Source: Novosphingobium sp. (GTDB taxonomy: Bacteria > Pseudomonadota > Alphaproteobacteria > Sphingomonadales > Sphingomonadaceae). Taken from it: a stretch of DNA of 64,000 nt. The translations under genes and the position numbers were made by a program. The stretch lies in assembly GCF_024642085.1 (NCBI RefSeq), contig NZ_JAHEBV010000008.1, positions 1 through 64,000 of the forward strand. The letters are read 5' to 3'. This document shows, piece after piece, positions 1 to 8,129 of this stretch. The notes under the pieces are model-generated. The model did not search any database, was not told the origin of the DNA, and saw only the letters and a list, made by a program, of their open reading frames with translations. How positions within the stretch are numbered: the first letter of the stretch is position 1; each line of letters begins with the position of its first letter.

Positions 1-1089
1 GCTACCGGGTTCGGTACCGCAGTGTCGGCGTTCTTCTGGGTCTATGCGCCGCTTTGCCTGGTCGTGGGCTGGCTGTGTGACCGGTTCTGCGTCTACCGCC
101 TGTTCGCCGCCGGGATCGCGCTGTGGGCGGCGGCAACGCTTTTGACCGGTTTCGTCCACGGTCTGGCCATGCTGATCGCTTTGCGGCTGATATTGGGCCT
201 GGGCGAAAGCATCGCCTTTCCCGGCAGTTCCAAGATTTTTGCCGCCGAAGTTTCCGCAACCAGCCGCGGCATGGCCAACGCGATGGTCGCTGCGGCTCTC
301 GCCTTCGGTCCGGCAGTCGGCACGCTCAGCGGCGGCCTGATTCTGGAAAGCCACGGCTGGCGGCCAATCTTCTGGATCTTTGGTGCGGTGACGCTGCTTT
401 GGCTGATACCGTGGCAGGCCGTCGCCGCGCCGCTGCGCAGCACGAACGTGGCGGTGCCGGTGACCGACCCCGTCCCGCTGGGGCGCCTGCTGCGCGTGCC
501 GAGCGTCTGGGTGGTGGGCATCGGGCATTTCTGCACCAATTACGGGTTCTATTTCCTGCTGACCTGGTTGCCGCTCTATCTGGTCAAAGAACGCGGACTT
601 TCGATCGGCGACATGACTGTTCTGACCACCCTGGGGTTTACCGTGCAGGGGGTCATGGCTTTGGTGATGGGCCGCGCTTCGGACCGCTGGGTCAAGGCCG
701 GTGCGGACGAGGCGCGGGTGCGCCGCGGGCTGATGGTAGCAGGACAGGCCATGATCGCGGCGGCGATCGGCGGGGTGTTCTTCGCCCATTCCGCCTTGGC
801 CGTCGGCGCCTGCCTCGTCCTGGCAGGCCTGGCCACCAGCCTCTTATCCGTTAACGTGTTCGCCATCGGCCAGATGTTTGGCGGCGCGCGGGCATCTGGC
901 GGCTGGATTGGAATCCAGAACATGGTCGGCAATTTATCGGGCATCATAGGCCCGATCGCCACGGGGGTGATGATCGACCAGCTGGGCGGTTATGGCTGGG
1001 CCTTCGCTCTTACCGCGCTGGTTCCGGCGCTGGGCGCCTTGTGGTGGTGGAAGGCCGTTCCGCCGATCCGCCAGTTCGACGCACTCTAA
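1..1089 (+). CDS. MFS transporter, 5' end outside window
   Basis: Major facilitator superfamily permease of the inner membrane, probably of the anion:cation symporter type that imports organic acids; the substrate is unknown. The frame is open from base 1, so the N-terminus is missing and about 362 residues are visible. The protein is a run of hydrophobic helices with a charged central loop near residues 140-155, where the two six-helix halves would join. A conserved loop with ASDRWVKAG follows in the second half. Its stop codon overlaps by 4 bp the end of the convergent asparaginase gene. Family assignment is good; the subfamily is a guess. Confidence 0.85.
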   Translation, partial: ATGFGTAVSAFFWVYAPLCLVVGWLCDRFCVYRLFAAGIALWAAATLLTGFVHGLAMLIALRLILGLGESIAFPGSSKIFAAEVSATSRGMANAMVAAALAFGPAVGTLSGGLILESHGWRPIFWIFGAVTLLWLIPWQAVAAPLRSTNVAVPVTDPVPLGRLLRVPSVWVVGIGHFCTNYGFYFLLTWLPLYLVKERGLSIGDMTVLTTLGFTVQGVMALVMGRASDRWVKAGADEARVRRGLMVAGQAMIAAAIGGVFFAHSALAVGACLVLAGLATSLLSVNVFAIGQMFGGARASGGWIGIQNMVGNLSGIIGPIATGVMIDQLGGYGWAFALTALVPALGALWWWKAVPPIRQFDAL

Positions 1090-1580
1090 AGCGCAACGAA
1101 GCGGCCTGCGGCGCGGTCCTTGCGTACCTTAAGGCCGTCGAACACCTCGCCGCTCATCGCGATGTAGACGCCGGGCGCAGCGACCTGCGCCGTGGCAAAA
1201 GCCATGCCGAGGTTGAAGTTGGCATCCGTTTCGGCAAACCGCGCCGGGCTGAGCGCGCCGGTCAGGCAGATTGTCTTGCCCGGAACCTGGGCGGCCAGCA
1301 CGCCGGCGGTTTCGGTCATGGTATCGGTGCCATGGGTCACGACGATCCGCGTTTCGGGCGCTTGTGCCGCAGCGCTCGCGATCGCAGCGCGGTCGGCATC
1401 GTCCATCTCAAGGCTGTCCTTGCGCATCAATTCGACAACGCGAAACGGCAGCGCGACCCGCGCCTCGGTCAGCAAGGCCGGAATGCCGCTATCGACGATC
1501 TGGTATGCGCTGAGCGCGTCGAAATAGTTCTTGTCAATCGTGCCGCCGGTGGTGAGCACAAGAATGGCTGGGCTGGTCAT
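1086..1580 (-). CDS. Asparaginase domain protein, single-domain
   Basis: 164 residues matching only the N-terminal catalytic domain of type I/II L-asparaginases. The first catalytic loop TTGGTID lies near residues 10-16 and the second loop THGTDTM near 80-90. Full-length asparaginases are about 320-340 residues and use a C-terminal domain for subunit contacts; that domain is absent with no sign of a frameshift. Stand-alone short forms occur in proteobacteria, but whether they hydrolyse asparagine is not established here. The ATG overlaps the DoxX stop as ATGA, so this is the last gene of the P450-TetR-SDR-DoxX operon. Confidence 0.8.
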   Translation of the reverse strand: MTSPAILVLTTGGTIDKNYFDALSAYQIVDSGIPALLTEARVALPFRVVELMRKDSLEMDDADRAAIASAAAQAPETRIVVTHGTDTMTETAGVLAAQVPGKTICLTGALSPARFAETDANFNLGMAFATAQVAAPGVYIAMSGEVFDGLKVRKDRAAGRFVAL

Positions 1581-1993
1581 GCACCGCCCTTAGTCGCCCC
1601 GCGCCGTCCCGGCCAGTCGGTAGCATGGCCGACCCACAGCGCCAGCCAGATCAGGACCGGCTGAAAAGCCAGACGCGGGATATGGTAACCCAGCCCCAGC
1701 CCGCCATCGGCGCGGGCCGTGTCGTTGAACATGTGCTGCAGGTTGGCCGGCCAGACGCACAGCGCATACAGTGCCAGCCCCCACCCCGCGGCCCGGCGCA
1801 GCGGCGCGGACCACGGCTGCAGCAAGCCCGCCGCGCCGGCCAGTTCGGCCACGCCGGTCAGCGCGACCACAGCCGTCGGTGCGGGTACCCACGGCGGCAT
1901 GATCGTCAGAAAAGGCGCGGGATTGGACAGGTGGATCACCCCCGCCGCGGCGTAGAACAGCGCCAGCACCCAGCGCAGCACAGTGCGCGTCAT
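1577..1993 (-). CDS. DoxX family membrane protein
   Basis: 138-residue integral membrane protein with four hydrophobic helices and the N-terminal pattern MTRTVLRWVLALFYAAAGVIH, followed by a short loop with HLSNPAPF, as in DoxX-like proteins. The biochemical role of this family is poorly defined; some members are linked to redox processes in the membrane. The start at 1993 is chosen because it forms an ATGA overlap with the stop of the upstream SDR. The stop overlaps the asparaginase start in the same way, so three genes are tightly coupled. Confidence 0.8.
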   Translation of the reverse strand: MTRTVLRWVLALFYAAAGVIHLSNPAPFLTIMPPWVPAPTAVVALTGVAELAGAAGLLQPWSAPLRRAAGWGLALYALCVWPANLQHMFNDTARADGGLGLGYHIPRLAFQPVLIWLALWVGHATDWPGRRGATKGGA

Positions 1994-2955
1994 GGCCGGA
2001 ATTGCACGCCGGTCATCTGTTCCGACAGATCCCACAGCCCTTCGGCCAATGCCGCGTCACGGATATGGGGATGGGCACCGGCGAAAGGGGGGGTATCAGG
2101 ACCGGCCATCGCGGCGATGTTGCAGTCTTCACAGTAAACCCCGCCCACGGTGTCCAGAAGGGGGGATACCGCGCACCACACGCTGGTGGCTGCACCTTCT
2201 TCGGTTGATTTGAAACGCGGATCGATGGTGCCCTCGGCATCCATCCAGCCCATCGCGATCTGCTCCTCGCGCGTCAGATGGCGCTGCAGCGGCGTGGCAA
2301 TCCCGCCGGGATGAACCGCAAAGGCACGCACGCCGCGGGGCGCGCCCAGCGTGTCCAGTTGCAAGGCAAACAGCGCATTGGCCGACTTTGCCTGACCGTA
2401 AGCCTGCCATTTGTCATAAGGGCGGCTTTCAAAATTGGGATCGGCAAGGTCGGGCGGGCAGATCCGGTGGCCGATCGACGACACCGAAACCACTCGCGCG
2501 CCGCCAGCGGCTTGCAGCAGCGGCCACAACCGCGCCGCCAGCTGGAAATGCCCCAGATGGTTGGTGGCGAACTGGCTTTCGTATCCGCGTGCATCGCGGG
2601 TCAGCGGGTTGGCCATGACGGCGGCATTGCCGATCAGCATATCGATCCGGCCCGTGCGCGAGCCGACATCGGCCGCAAAGGCATCGATCGAAGCCGGATC
2701 CGACAGATCCAGCGCGGCGATTTCCGCCCCGCCTGCCACCCCGGCCAGGTCCTGCGCCGCCTGATCAGGCCGCCGCGCGCCTACGATCACGCGCGCGCCG
2801 GCTCCGGCCAGCGCGCGCACCGTTTCGGTGCCAAGGCCCGAATATCCGCCTGTAACAACCGCAACCTTGCCGGCAAGATCGATCCCCTGAACGACCTCGC
2901 GCGCGGTAGAGCGATAGCCGAAAGGCGAAGCGATCGGGGCCTGGGCAGTGTTCAT
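1990..2955 (-). CDS. Short-chain dehydrogenase/reductase
   Basis: 321-residue SDR, longer than the classical 250-residue form and resembling the retinol-dehydrogenase/WWOX-like group. The NAD(P)-binding motif TGGYSGLG is near residue 34, the NAxxx motif (NAAV) near 112, the serine of VSVSSIGH follows, and the active-site pair is YGQAK. The substrate is likely a hydrophobic alcohol or ketone (inference). The ATG at 2955 is preceded by an AAAGGA ribosome site; an upstream in-frame extension lacks family similarity. It lies 70 bp downstream of the TetR gene and is coupled to DoxX, so it may process P450 products. Confidence 0.87.
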   Translation of the reverse strand: MNTAQAPIASPFGYRSTAREVVQGIDLAGKVAVVTGGYSGLGTETVRALAGAGARVIVGARRPDQAAQDLAGVAGGAEIAALDLSDPASIDAFAADVGSRTGRIDMLIGNAAVMANPLTRDARGYESQFATNHLGHFQLAARLWPLLQAAGGARVVSVSSIGHRICPPDLADPNFESRPYDKWQAYGQAKSANALFALQLDTLGAPRGVRAFAVHPGGIATPLQRHLTREEQIAMGWMDAEGTIDPRFKSTEEGAATSVWCAVSPLLDTVGGVYCEDCNIAAMAGPDTPPFAGAHPHIRDAALAEGLWDLSEQMTGVQFRP

Positions 2956-3025
2956 GGCAAGGCATCCTTTGATGTGCCGGCCAAGGGATAGGGCCAGCGC
3001 AGCGAAACACAACCGGCGCAGCGTA

Positions 3026-3670
3026 TCAGGCGGCCAGCGCGCCCTGTTCCATGGCATCGATCGCGCCGTGCAGCCGGGTAGCTGATTCGGGATCCAGCTG
3101 GTGTTCGAACAGCGTCAGGTGGCGCTTCAGCGTCAAGCGAACGGCACCGGTGCCCGTGCCGGTCGGCTCGCCAAGTTCGCGGTAGTGTTCCAGCCCGTAG
3201 CGCAGGATGATGGTCGCGTTGATTGCCAGATCACGCAAAGCTGCGCGCGGCCAATCGAGCTGGCCGGTATCGACCAGCCGGGCCAGATGCACCTCGATCT
3301 GGGTAAAGGTCTTTGCGGTCCATTCGGGCGCGCGTTCGGCAATGACCGCAACGTGCTCACCGTATGCAGCCTGGTCGCGGTAGAGAAAGCGGAACGTCCG
3401 AAACTCGTCCATCAGGGCGCCGATCAACCGGGTGTAATCGGCCAGGGCATCACCCTGCGCCGCCGGGGCCAGCGCCAGGCGTGCATCGATCACCGCCGCG
3501 AATTGATCGGCAATGGCTTCCAGCAGGTCACGCCTGGTCTTGAAGTGGTACCACAGGTTACCTTCGGCAATCCCGCATTGCGCCGCCAGCGCCGCGGTAG
3601 TGACCGCGCCATAACCCTGTTCGTTGAACAGCGCCCGCGCGGCCACCACGATCCGGTCACGCGTTTTCAT
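3026..3670 (-). CDS. TetR family transcriptional regulator
   Basis: 214 residues. The N-terminal TetR helix-turn-helix covers about residues 8-52, with recognition-helix region GIAEGNLWYHFKTRRDLL, and is followed by an all-helical ligand-binding domain. The ATG at 3670 overlaps the stop of the upstream P450 gene as ATGA, so regulator and P450 are co-transcribed. A TAGGGT-N4-ACCCTA palindrome lies 32 bp before the P450 start and is the likely operator. This suggests autoregulated repression of the whole operon, relieved by a P450 substrate or product (inference). Confidence 0.88.
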   Translation of the reverse strand: MKTRDRIVVAARALFNEQGYGAVTTAALAAQCGIAEGNLWYHFKTRRDLLEAIADQFAAVIDARLALAPAAQGDALADYTRLIGALMDEFRTFRFLYRDQAAYGEHVAVIAERAPEWTAKTFTQIEVHLARLVDTGQLDWPRAALRDLAINATIILRYGLEHYRELGEPTGTGTGAVRLTLKRHLTLFEHQLDPESATRLHGAIDAMEQGALAA

Positions 3671-4917
3671 CCGTAATGCGACAGTTCGACCATCATCTTC
3701 TTGTAGCCATGGACGAAGCAGGCCGGCACGCGTTCCGGTTCGCCCACGGGCGTCGCACGCAGGCGGCGCTTGCCCATTTCTTCAAGCAGGGTGCACAGCT
3801 GCATTTCAGCCACGCGCGCGCCCACGCAGCGGTGGATCCCGTAACCGAACGACAGATGCCGCCGGGCGTTTTCGCGGTCGACCCGGATTGCGTCGGCATC
3901 CTTGAAAACGGCTTCATCGCGGTTGGCGGAAATGTACCACATCACCACTTTGTCGCCCTTTTTCATGGGCACGCCATCGACTTCGGTATCTTCCAGCACC
4001 GTCCGGCGCATATGTGCCAGCGGCGTCTGCCAGCGGATCAGTTCCTGCACCGCATTGGGGATCAGCGCGGGGTCAGCTTCCAGCTTGGCGCGTTCTTCGG
4101 GGAATTGAGACAGGCCCCAGACAAATCCCGACATCGAATTGCGGGTGGTATCGTTGCCGCCGACGATCAGCAAGATCAGGTTGCCCATGAACTCCTGCTG
4201 GCTCATGTGGTTCATCGCATCGGACTGAAGCATGACAGAAATCAGATCCTTGCCCGGATTGGCGACCTTTTCCTGCCACAGCGCGCCAAAAGCCTCGCCC
4301 ATCTCGGTCAAGGCCGCATTGCGGCGGGCATGGCCTTCGGGTGTGGTCATCTGTTCGACATCGCCGCCCATGTCCGACCAGTAGGTCAGCTTGTGGCGTT
4401 GCTCCCACGGGAAGTCGAACAGCTTGGCCAGCATCCCGGTGGTAAGTTCGATCGAGACGCGATCAACCCAGTCAAACGCCTCGCCAACTGGCAGCGAATC
4501 GAGCACTTCGCCGGTGCGCTGCTGTATTTCTGCCTTCATCGCGGCCACTTCGCTGGGTCCGAACGAAGGCGCGATGGTGCGCCGCTGCGCGGTGTGGTGC
4601 GGCGGGTCCATGGCGATGAACATCGGCATGCGCACTTCATTTTCCATCAAGCGGTCGACGATGCCGGTGATCGCGATGCCGCCATATTCCCAGCCGGACG
4701 AAAAAATCTTGGGCAGCGCCTCGATCTTAACGATCGGTTTGTGCGTGCTGACCGACCAGTAAGGACCGAACGGACTGTCGGGAACATACTGGATCGGCGC
4801 CTGTGCCCGCAGTGTGCGGAACGGTTCCTGCCAGCGATCCTGAGCATAGAGTTCAGGGCGGCTGACATCGATCGGCGCCAGCGGCGGGGCGTTACGGTCC
4901 AGTGCGGCGGTGGCCAT
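3667..4917 (-). CDS. Cytochrome P450, CYP153-like
   Basis: 416-residue soluble bacterial P450 that would use ferredoxin and a ferredoxin reductase to insert oxygen into an unactivated C-H bond. Visible landmarks are the I-helix GGNDTT at 253-258, the ExxR pair E292/R295 (ELIR), and the heme loop FGYGIHRCVG with Cys364 as thiolate ligand. The phrases GNDTTRNSMSG and FGYGIHRCVGARVAEMQL recall the CYP153 family of alkane and terpene hydroxylases, but CYP108 or related families are possible. The ATG follows a GAGAGGA ribosome site. It is the first gene of the operon; no ferredoxin gene is nearby. Confidence 0.9.
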   Translation of the reverse strand: MATAALDRNAPPLAPIDVSRPELYAQDRWQEPFRTLRAQAPIQYVPDSPFGPYWSVSTHKPIVKIEALPKIFSSGWEYGGIAITGIVDRLMENEVRMPMFIAMDPPHHTAQRRTIAPSFGPSEVAAMKAEIQQRTGEVLDSLPVGEAFDWVDRVSIELTTGMLAKLFDFPWEQRHKLTYWSDMGGDVEQMTTPEGHARRNAALTEMGEAFGALWQEKVANPGKDLISVMLQSDAMNHMSQQEFMGNLILLIVGGNDTTRNSMSGFVWGLSQFPEERAKLEADPALIPNAVQELIRWQTPLAHMRRTVLEDTEVDGVPMKKGDKVVMWYISANRDEAVFKDADAIRVDRENARRHLSFGYGIHRCVGARVAEMQLCTLLEEMGKRRLRATPVGEPERVPACFVHGYKKMMVELSHYG

Positions 4918-4948
4918 GGCAATCCTCTCCCACGGGTCCTTGCCCGTC

Positions 4949-4964
4949 TAGGGTATGCACCCTA
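4949..4964. promoter_or_regulatory. Palindromic operator before P450 operon
   Basis: TAGGGTATGCACCCTA is an inverted repeat with 6-bp arms (TAGGGT/ACCCTA) around four bases, 32 bp upstream of the P450 start. Size and symmetry fit a TetR-family dimer site, and a TetR gene is the second gene of the operon. It probably overlaps the promoter. Confidence 0.6.
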
Positions 4965-4991
4965 ATCGGATGCGCGGCCGTGTCAATCGGA

Positions 4992-6923
4992 TCAGAAGTC
5001 GACGGCCAGGAACCCGTTGACCGAGCGCGGCTGGTTAGTGCGGTAAAGCCCGGGTCCGCCCGAAACGAGGCCGTACTGGTCCAGTACGTTGTAGATCTGC
5101 ACCCGTGCGGTCACCGCCTTGCCCGCGACCTTGAATGAATAACGCGCGCCCAGATTCACGATCTGCCGCCCGACAATTTCAAGGGAATTGTCGGTAGTGG
5201 CCGGCATTGCGCCGCGTTCCAGAACGCTGGCGTCAAACGACAGTCCTTCGGCCCACGGCGTGCGCCAGTTGAGGTTGACGTTGAACAGATGCTTGGCCAC
5301 CCCCACGGGACGGCGCCCGATGGTTCCGGTGGCTCCGGCGTCGCGCTGGACCTGCGCATCCAGCACCACCCCGCCGGCCACCAGATCGAGCCGCGCGGTC
5401 AGCGGGCCCGAAAGCGAAAACTCAGCCCCGCGGTTGCGGATCGACCCGACCTGACGAAAGGCTTGTGCGGAATCGAAGCCGAAATAAGGCTTCGACAATT
5501 CAAATACCCCCGCGATCAGCTTGACCCTGGGAGTGATTGCCCAGCGCAGCCCGGCGTCCTTCTGGCTGGTCAGGATCGCGGGCAAAGGCGCGTTGCGGTT
5601 AGCCGCATTGGGCGGCGCAGTGCCGCTTTCCTCCAGCCCGCGCGCATAGCCAGCGAAGAGGCTGACCCCCTGTGCCACCGACACGGCGGCGTTGACGTTA
5701 TACAGCCAGGGATCATCCCGGCCAACAATCGGCGCCACACCGGGCAGCTGCGTGGTCTTGCGATAGCGCACTTTGGACAGCCCAAGGCCCAGTTCCCCGA
5801 CATTGCGCCAACGCCCGCTATAGGCCAGCCCCAGCATGTCCTGGCGAACGCGTTCGCGGCTGACCGGGCCAAACGTGAAGCTGGCCGGACGGGCCGCATC
5901 TTCCTCCTCATAAATGGTCGTCGGGCCAAGGTCGAACTCCTGCGACCCGCCAAACTCGCTGCGGGCATCGCGTGAGCGCAGGCTGAGGTGAAGCACATGA
6001 AGCCGCGGCCCATCCGGAACCGAATGGCTGACCCGCAATTCTCCGCTGAGCGAGCGTTGGTGAAGCGGCGGATCGGCAAACAGCAGCCGTGTGGCGCTGC
6101 CATCGGGCGCAACATCGGTCAGCAGGTTGAAGTAACCTTCGCGCTGTTTGAAGCTTGACCGGAACAGGCCCAATCGTACCGCCCAGCCGCGCGCCGGGGT
6201 AATGCTGGTCAGCAGGCCGGCGGATTGCGCGATAAGGCGGTAATCGGCCCAATGCGGGCCCAGGTAAGTGTGCTTGGCAGGAACCGGCGGCAGGTAATTG
6301 CCTGCCGCGATATAAAACGGCCCAGCTTCGTCGTTGTAATCATCAAACCGGGCATAGAACGGCAACAGTTCAATCCCCGGGGCCGGCCGCCAGCGCAGTG
6401 CCAGCGATTCGCTATGGCTGATGCTGTCGGTCCCGTCGGGATAGCCGGTGCGCGACACGTTGGCACCATAGGCCAGCCCCAGCGTTTGACCGAGCGGCGC
6501 CGATCCGGTCAGTTCCATCCCCGCCGAACCAAAACTGTCACCGTTGACCACCACCGATGCGCCTGCCTTGTCGCCGGGGCGGCGCAGCGCAATGTCAACA
6601 ATGCCGCTGGGCGCGGCGAACGGATAGCCCTGGGCTGAAAGGCCCACCTTGATCCCGGTCGAATCGGTCAGCAGTCCGGGAAAATCGAAGGCTGGATCGA
6701 AATAGAGCCCGTCGATCCGGACATTGCCTGCCGCCGTTGGCGAAAAGCCGCGAACATTCCCGCCGTTGTAGATGCCCAGCACCTCGCGCCCGACCGAGTA
6801 GCCGAAGCCATCCTCGGCTTCGGTGACGGCGTTGTCGCTGCTGCGGTCTTGCGCAGCGGCCGGTGCGGCCAAGACGCAGGCCATGACCGGCGCCACAATC
6901 GTTAATGTGCTGAATGCCCTCAC
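4992..6923 (-). CDS. TonB-dependent outer-membrane receptor
   Basis: 643 residues. A signal peptide ends at AAPAAAQ (about residue 24). A plug domain contains NVRGFSPTAAGNVRIDGLYF, and a long beta-barrel ends in the aromatic terminus FLAVDF. It would take up a ligand across the outer membrane using TonB energy. The short plug start without a clear TonB box resembles receptors for siderophores or hydrophobic substrates; the ligand is unknown. There is no ATG: TTG at 6926 and GTG at 6923 are possible, and GTG is better spaced from the GAGGGG ribosome site. It lies 74 bp upstream of the P450 operon in the opposite reading context of its operator, so co-regulation is possible. Confidence 0.87.
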   Translation of the reverse strand: MRAFSTLTIVAPVMACVLAAPAAAQDRSSDNAVTEAEDGFGYSVGREVLGIYNGGNVRGFSPTAAGNVRIDGLYFDPAFDFPGLLTDSTGIKVGLSAQGYPFAAPSGIVDIALRRPGDKAGASVVVNGDSFGSAGMELTGSAPLGQTLGLAYGANVSRTGYPDGTDSISHSESLALRWRPAPGIELLPFYARFDDYNDEAGPFYIAAGNYLPPVPAKHTYLGPHWADYRLIAQSAGLLTSITPARGWAVRLGLFRSSFKQREGYFNLLTDVAPDGSATRLLFADPPLHQRSLSGELRVSHSVPDGPRLHVLHLSLRSRDARSEFGGSQEFDLGPTTIYEEEDAARPASFTFGPVSRERVRQDMLGLAYSGRWRNVGELGLGLSKVRYRKTTQLPGVAPIVGRDDPWLYNVNAAVSVAQGVSLFAGYARGLEESGTAPPNAANRNAPLPAILTSQKDAGLRWAITPRVKLIAGVFELSKPYFGFDSAQAFRQVGSIRNRGAEFSLSGPLTARLDLVAGGVVLDAQVQRDAGATGTIGRRPVGVAKHLFNVNLNWRTPWAEGLSFDASVLERGAMPATTDNSLEIVGRQIVNLGARYSFKVAGKAVTARVQIYNVLDQYGLVSGGPGLYRTNQPRSVNGFLAVDF

Positions 6924-6936
6924 CAACCGCCCCCTC

Positions 6937-6962
6937 TATCCCGATGGGCGTTATCCCGATGG
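6937..6962. repeat. Two direct repeats before TonB receptor
   Basis: TATCCCGATGG occurs at 6937-6947 and again at 6952-6962, 15 bp apart, just upstream of the receptor start. The spacing of about 1.5 helical turns could suit a tandem-binding regulator; a short duplication without function is the alternative. Confidence 0.4.
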
Positions 6963-7025
6963 CATTCCTGCCTGATACAGCCGCTCGACAGGCGGCGCCG
7001 AGGGACCGGCCAACGACGCCCGGAC

Positions 7026-7061
7026 AAAAACGTGCCGCCCGGACACAGGTCCGGACGGCAC
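7026..7061 (-). terminator. Intrinsic terminator of the 7083-7484 gene
   Basis: On the minus strand a 13-bp stem with one mismatch (arms 7049-7061 and 7032-7044, four-base loop) is followed by GTTTTTG (run at 7026-7030). It lies 22 bp after the stop codon of the small secreted-protein gene and separates it from the TonB receptor. Confidence 0.75.
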
Positions 7062-7082
7062 CTCGCTGAACCTCGGTTGCGG

Positions 7083-7484
7083 TCAGTTGCGCGCGGCGAC
7101 GCGGCGATAAGGAACGAAATCGCCCAATGCGATGAATCCGGTCACGAAATTGCCGCTGCGTTCAACGGTCTGGACACGGTCCAGCCGGCAGAACGAACCG
7201 CCCGTAGGATAGGTCACCAGAATATCGTCATCATCAAGCTTGCGGGCATTTTGTGGACGGTTGACCCAGATCGTGCCTCCCGAACGATAAACCAGTGCCG
7301 TCTTGTCAATCACGGTGCCATCGCGCGATTCGCTAAGGCTGATGCAGCTGGCAGGTTTGCCCGGCTCACGCCCTTGGAGCATCTTGGCAAGCTGTTCTTC
7401 CCCGGAAAGCCGGGGGCCAGCCTGTGCGGCCGATCCGCCGATCAGCAATGATGCGGCAATAAGGGCAAAACCAGTTATGCGCAT
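7083..7484 (-). CDS. Small secreted protein, unknown function
   Basis: 133 residues with a clear Sec signal peptide (MRITGFALIAASLLIGGSAAQA, cut near 22). The mature part is about 110 residues with two cysteines (Cys48 in ASCISLSES and one in GSFCRLDRV) that could form a disulfide in the periplasm. The SCISLSESRD region is reminiscent of small sphingomonad exported proteins, but I do not recognise a named family. It has its own terminator and stands alone between DUF924 and the TonB receptor. Confidence 0.75.
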   Translation of the reverse strand: MRITGFALIAASLLIGGSAAQAGPRLSGEEQLAKMLQGREPGKPASCISLSESRDGTVIDKTALVYRSGGTIWVNRPQNARKLDDDDILVTYPTGGSFCRLDRVQTVERSGNFVTGFIALGDFVPYRRVAARN

Positions 7485-7570
7485 GGGATGCTCCTTCGCT
7501 TGTCCTGTCTGGGTAGAGCATACTATCTGAACCGGGCCTGAAATGATCCCTTTGTTTTCGCCGATCCGCG

Positions 7571-8125
7571 TTACCAGACGTTGCCAGCCGCAATAGCCTT
7601 CTGTTCTGCCGCGCTGGAACGACGACCCAGAACGGCATTGCGGTGGGGAAAGCGCCCGAAGCGGAAGATCATCCGGGCATGTTCCCGCGCGAAGCGTAAG
7701 TTTCGCGCGTCACCCAGTTCGGCAAACCGGTGCAGGCTTGCGCGCTGATCTTCGGCGTGTTCGGAATGCATCAGCGGCAACAGTACGAACTGTGCCTGGC
7801 CTTTGGGCAGGCCGCGGTGCCACCCCCGCGCGATCGCGGCGCGGGACAAGGCGCGGGCCAGCGGATCGGCGGCAAAGGCGGCGGGCGATCCGCGGAAACA
7901 GTTGCGCGGTATCTGATCGAACAGCAGGATTGCAGCGCGTGCCGTATCGCGATTGGTCAGGAAACGATCGGCGCTCAGGTACGAAAAGGGGCCAACCCGG
8001 CGGGCAAACCGCCGCGCCAGCATGGCATCGACAGCGTCGTCGCGCTTGTACCACTGCGCCGGCTTCAGGACGTGGAACCAGACGTGCAGCAGGTCAGCTG
8101 CCCAAGCCGGTGATGCCAGTGCCAT
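7571..8125 (-). CDS. DUF924 family protein
   Basis: 184 residues matching the DUF924 family of soluble all-helical, TPR-like proteins. Diagnostic parts are LHVWFHVLKPAQWYKRDDAVD at the N-terminus, then ILLFDQIPRNCFRG with the conserved DQxPRN core, and FRFGRFPHRNAVLGR near the C-terminus. Function is unknown. The ATG at 8125 lies 5 bp downstream of the tldD stop, so it is probably read through from tldD. Confidence 0.87.
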   Translation of the reverse strand: MALASPAWAADLLHVWFHVLKPAQWYKRDDAVDAMLARRFARRVGPFSYLSADRFLTNRDTARAAILLFDQIPRNCFRGSPAAFAADPLARALSRAAIARGWHRGLPKGQAQFVLLPLMHSEHAEDQRASLHRFAELGDARNLRFAREHARMIFRFGRFPHRNAVLGRRSSAAEQKAIAAGNVW

Positions 8126-8129
8126 GCTT

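Noticed and set aside
3676..4965. Long plus-strand frame opposite the P450 gene (429 codons).
   Set aside because: It mirrors the codon structure of a well-supported P450 and has histidine/arginine-rich, non-protein-like composition.
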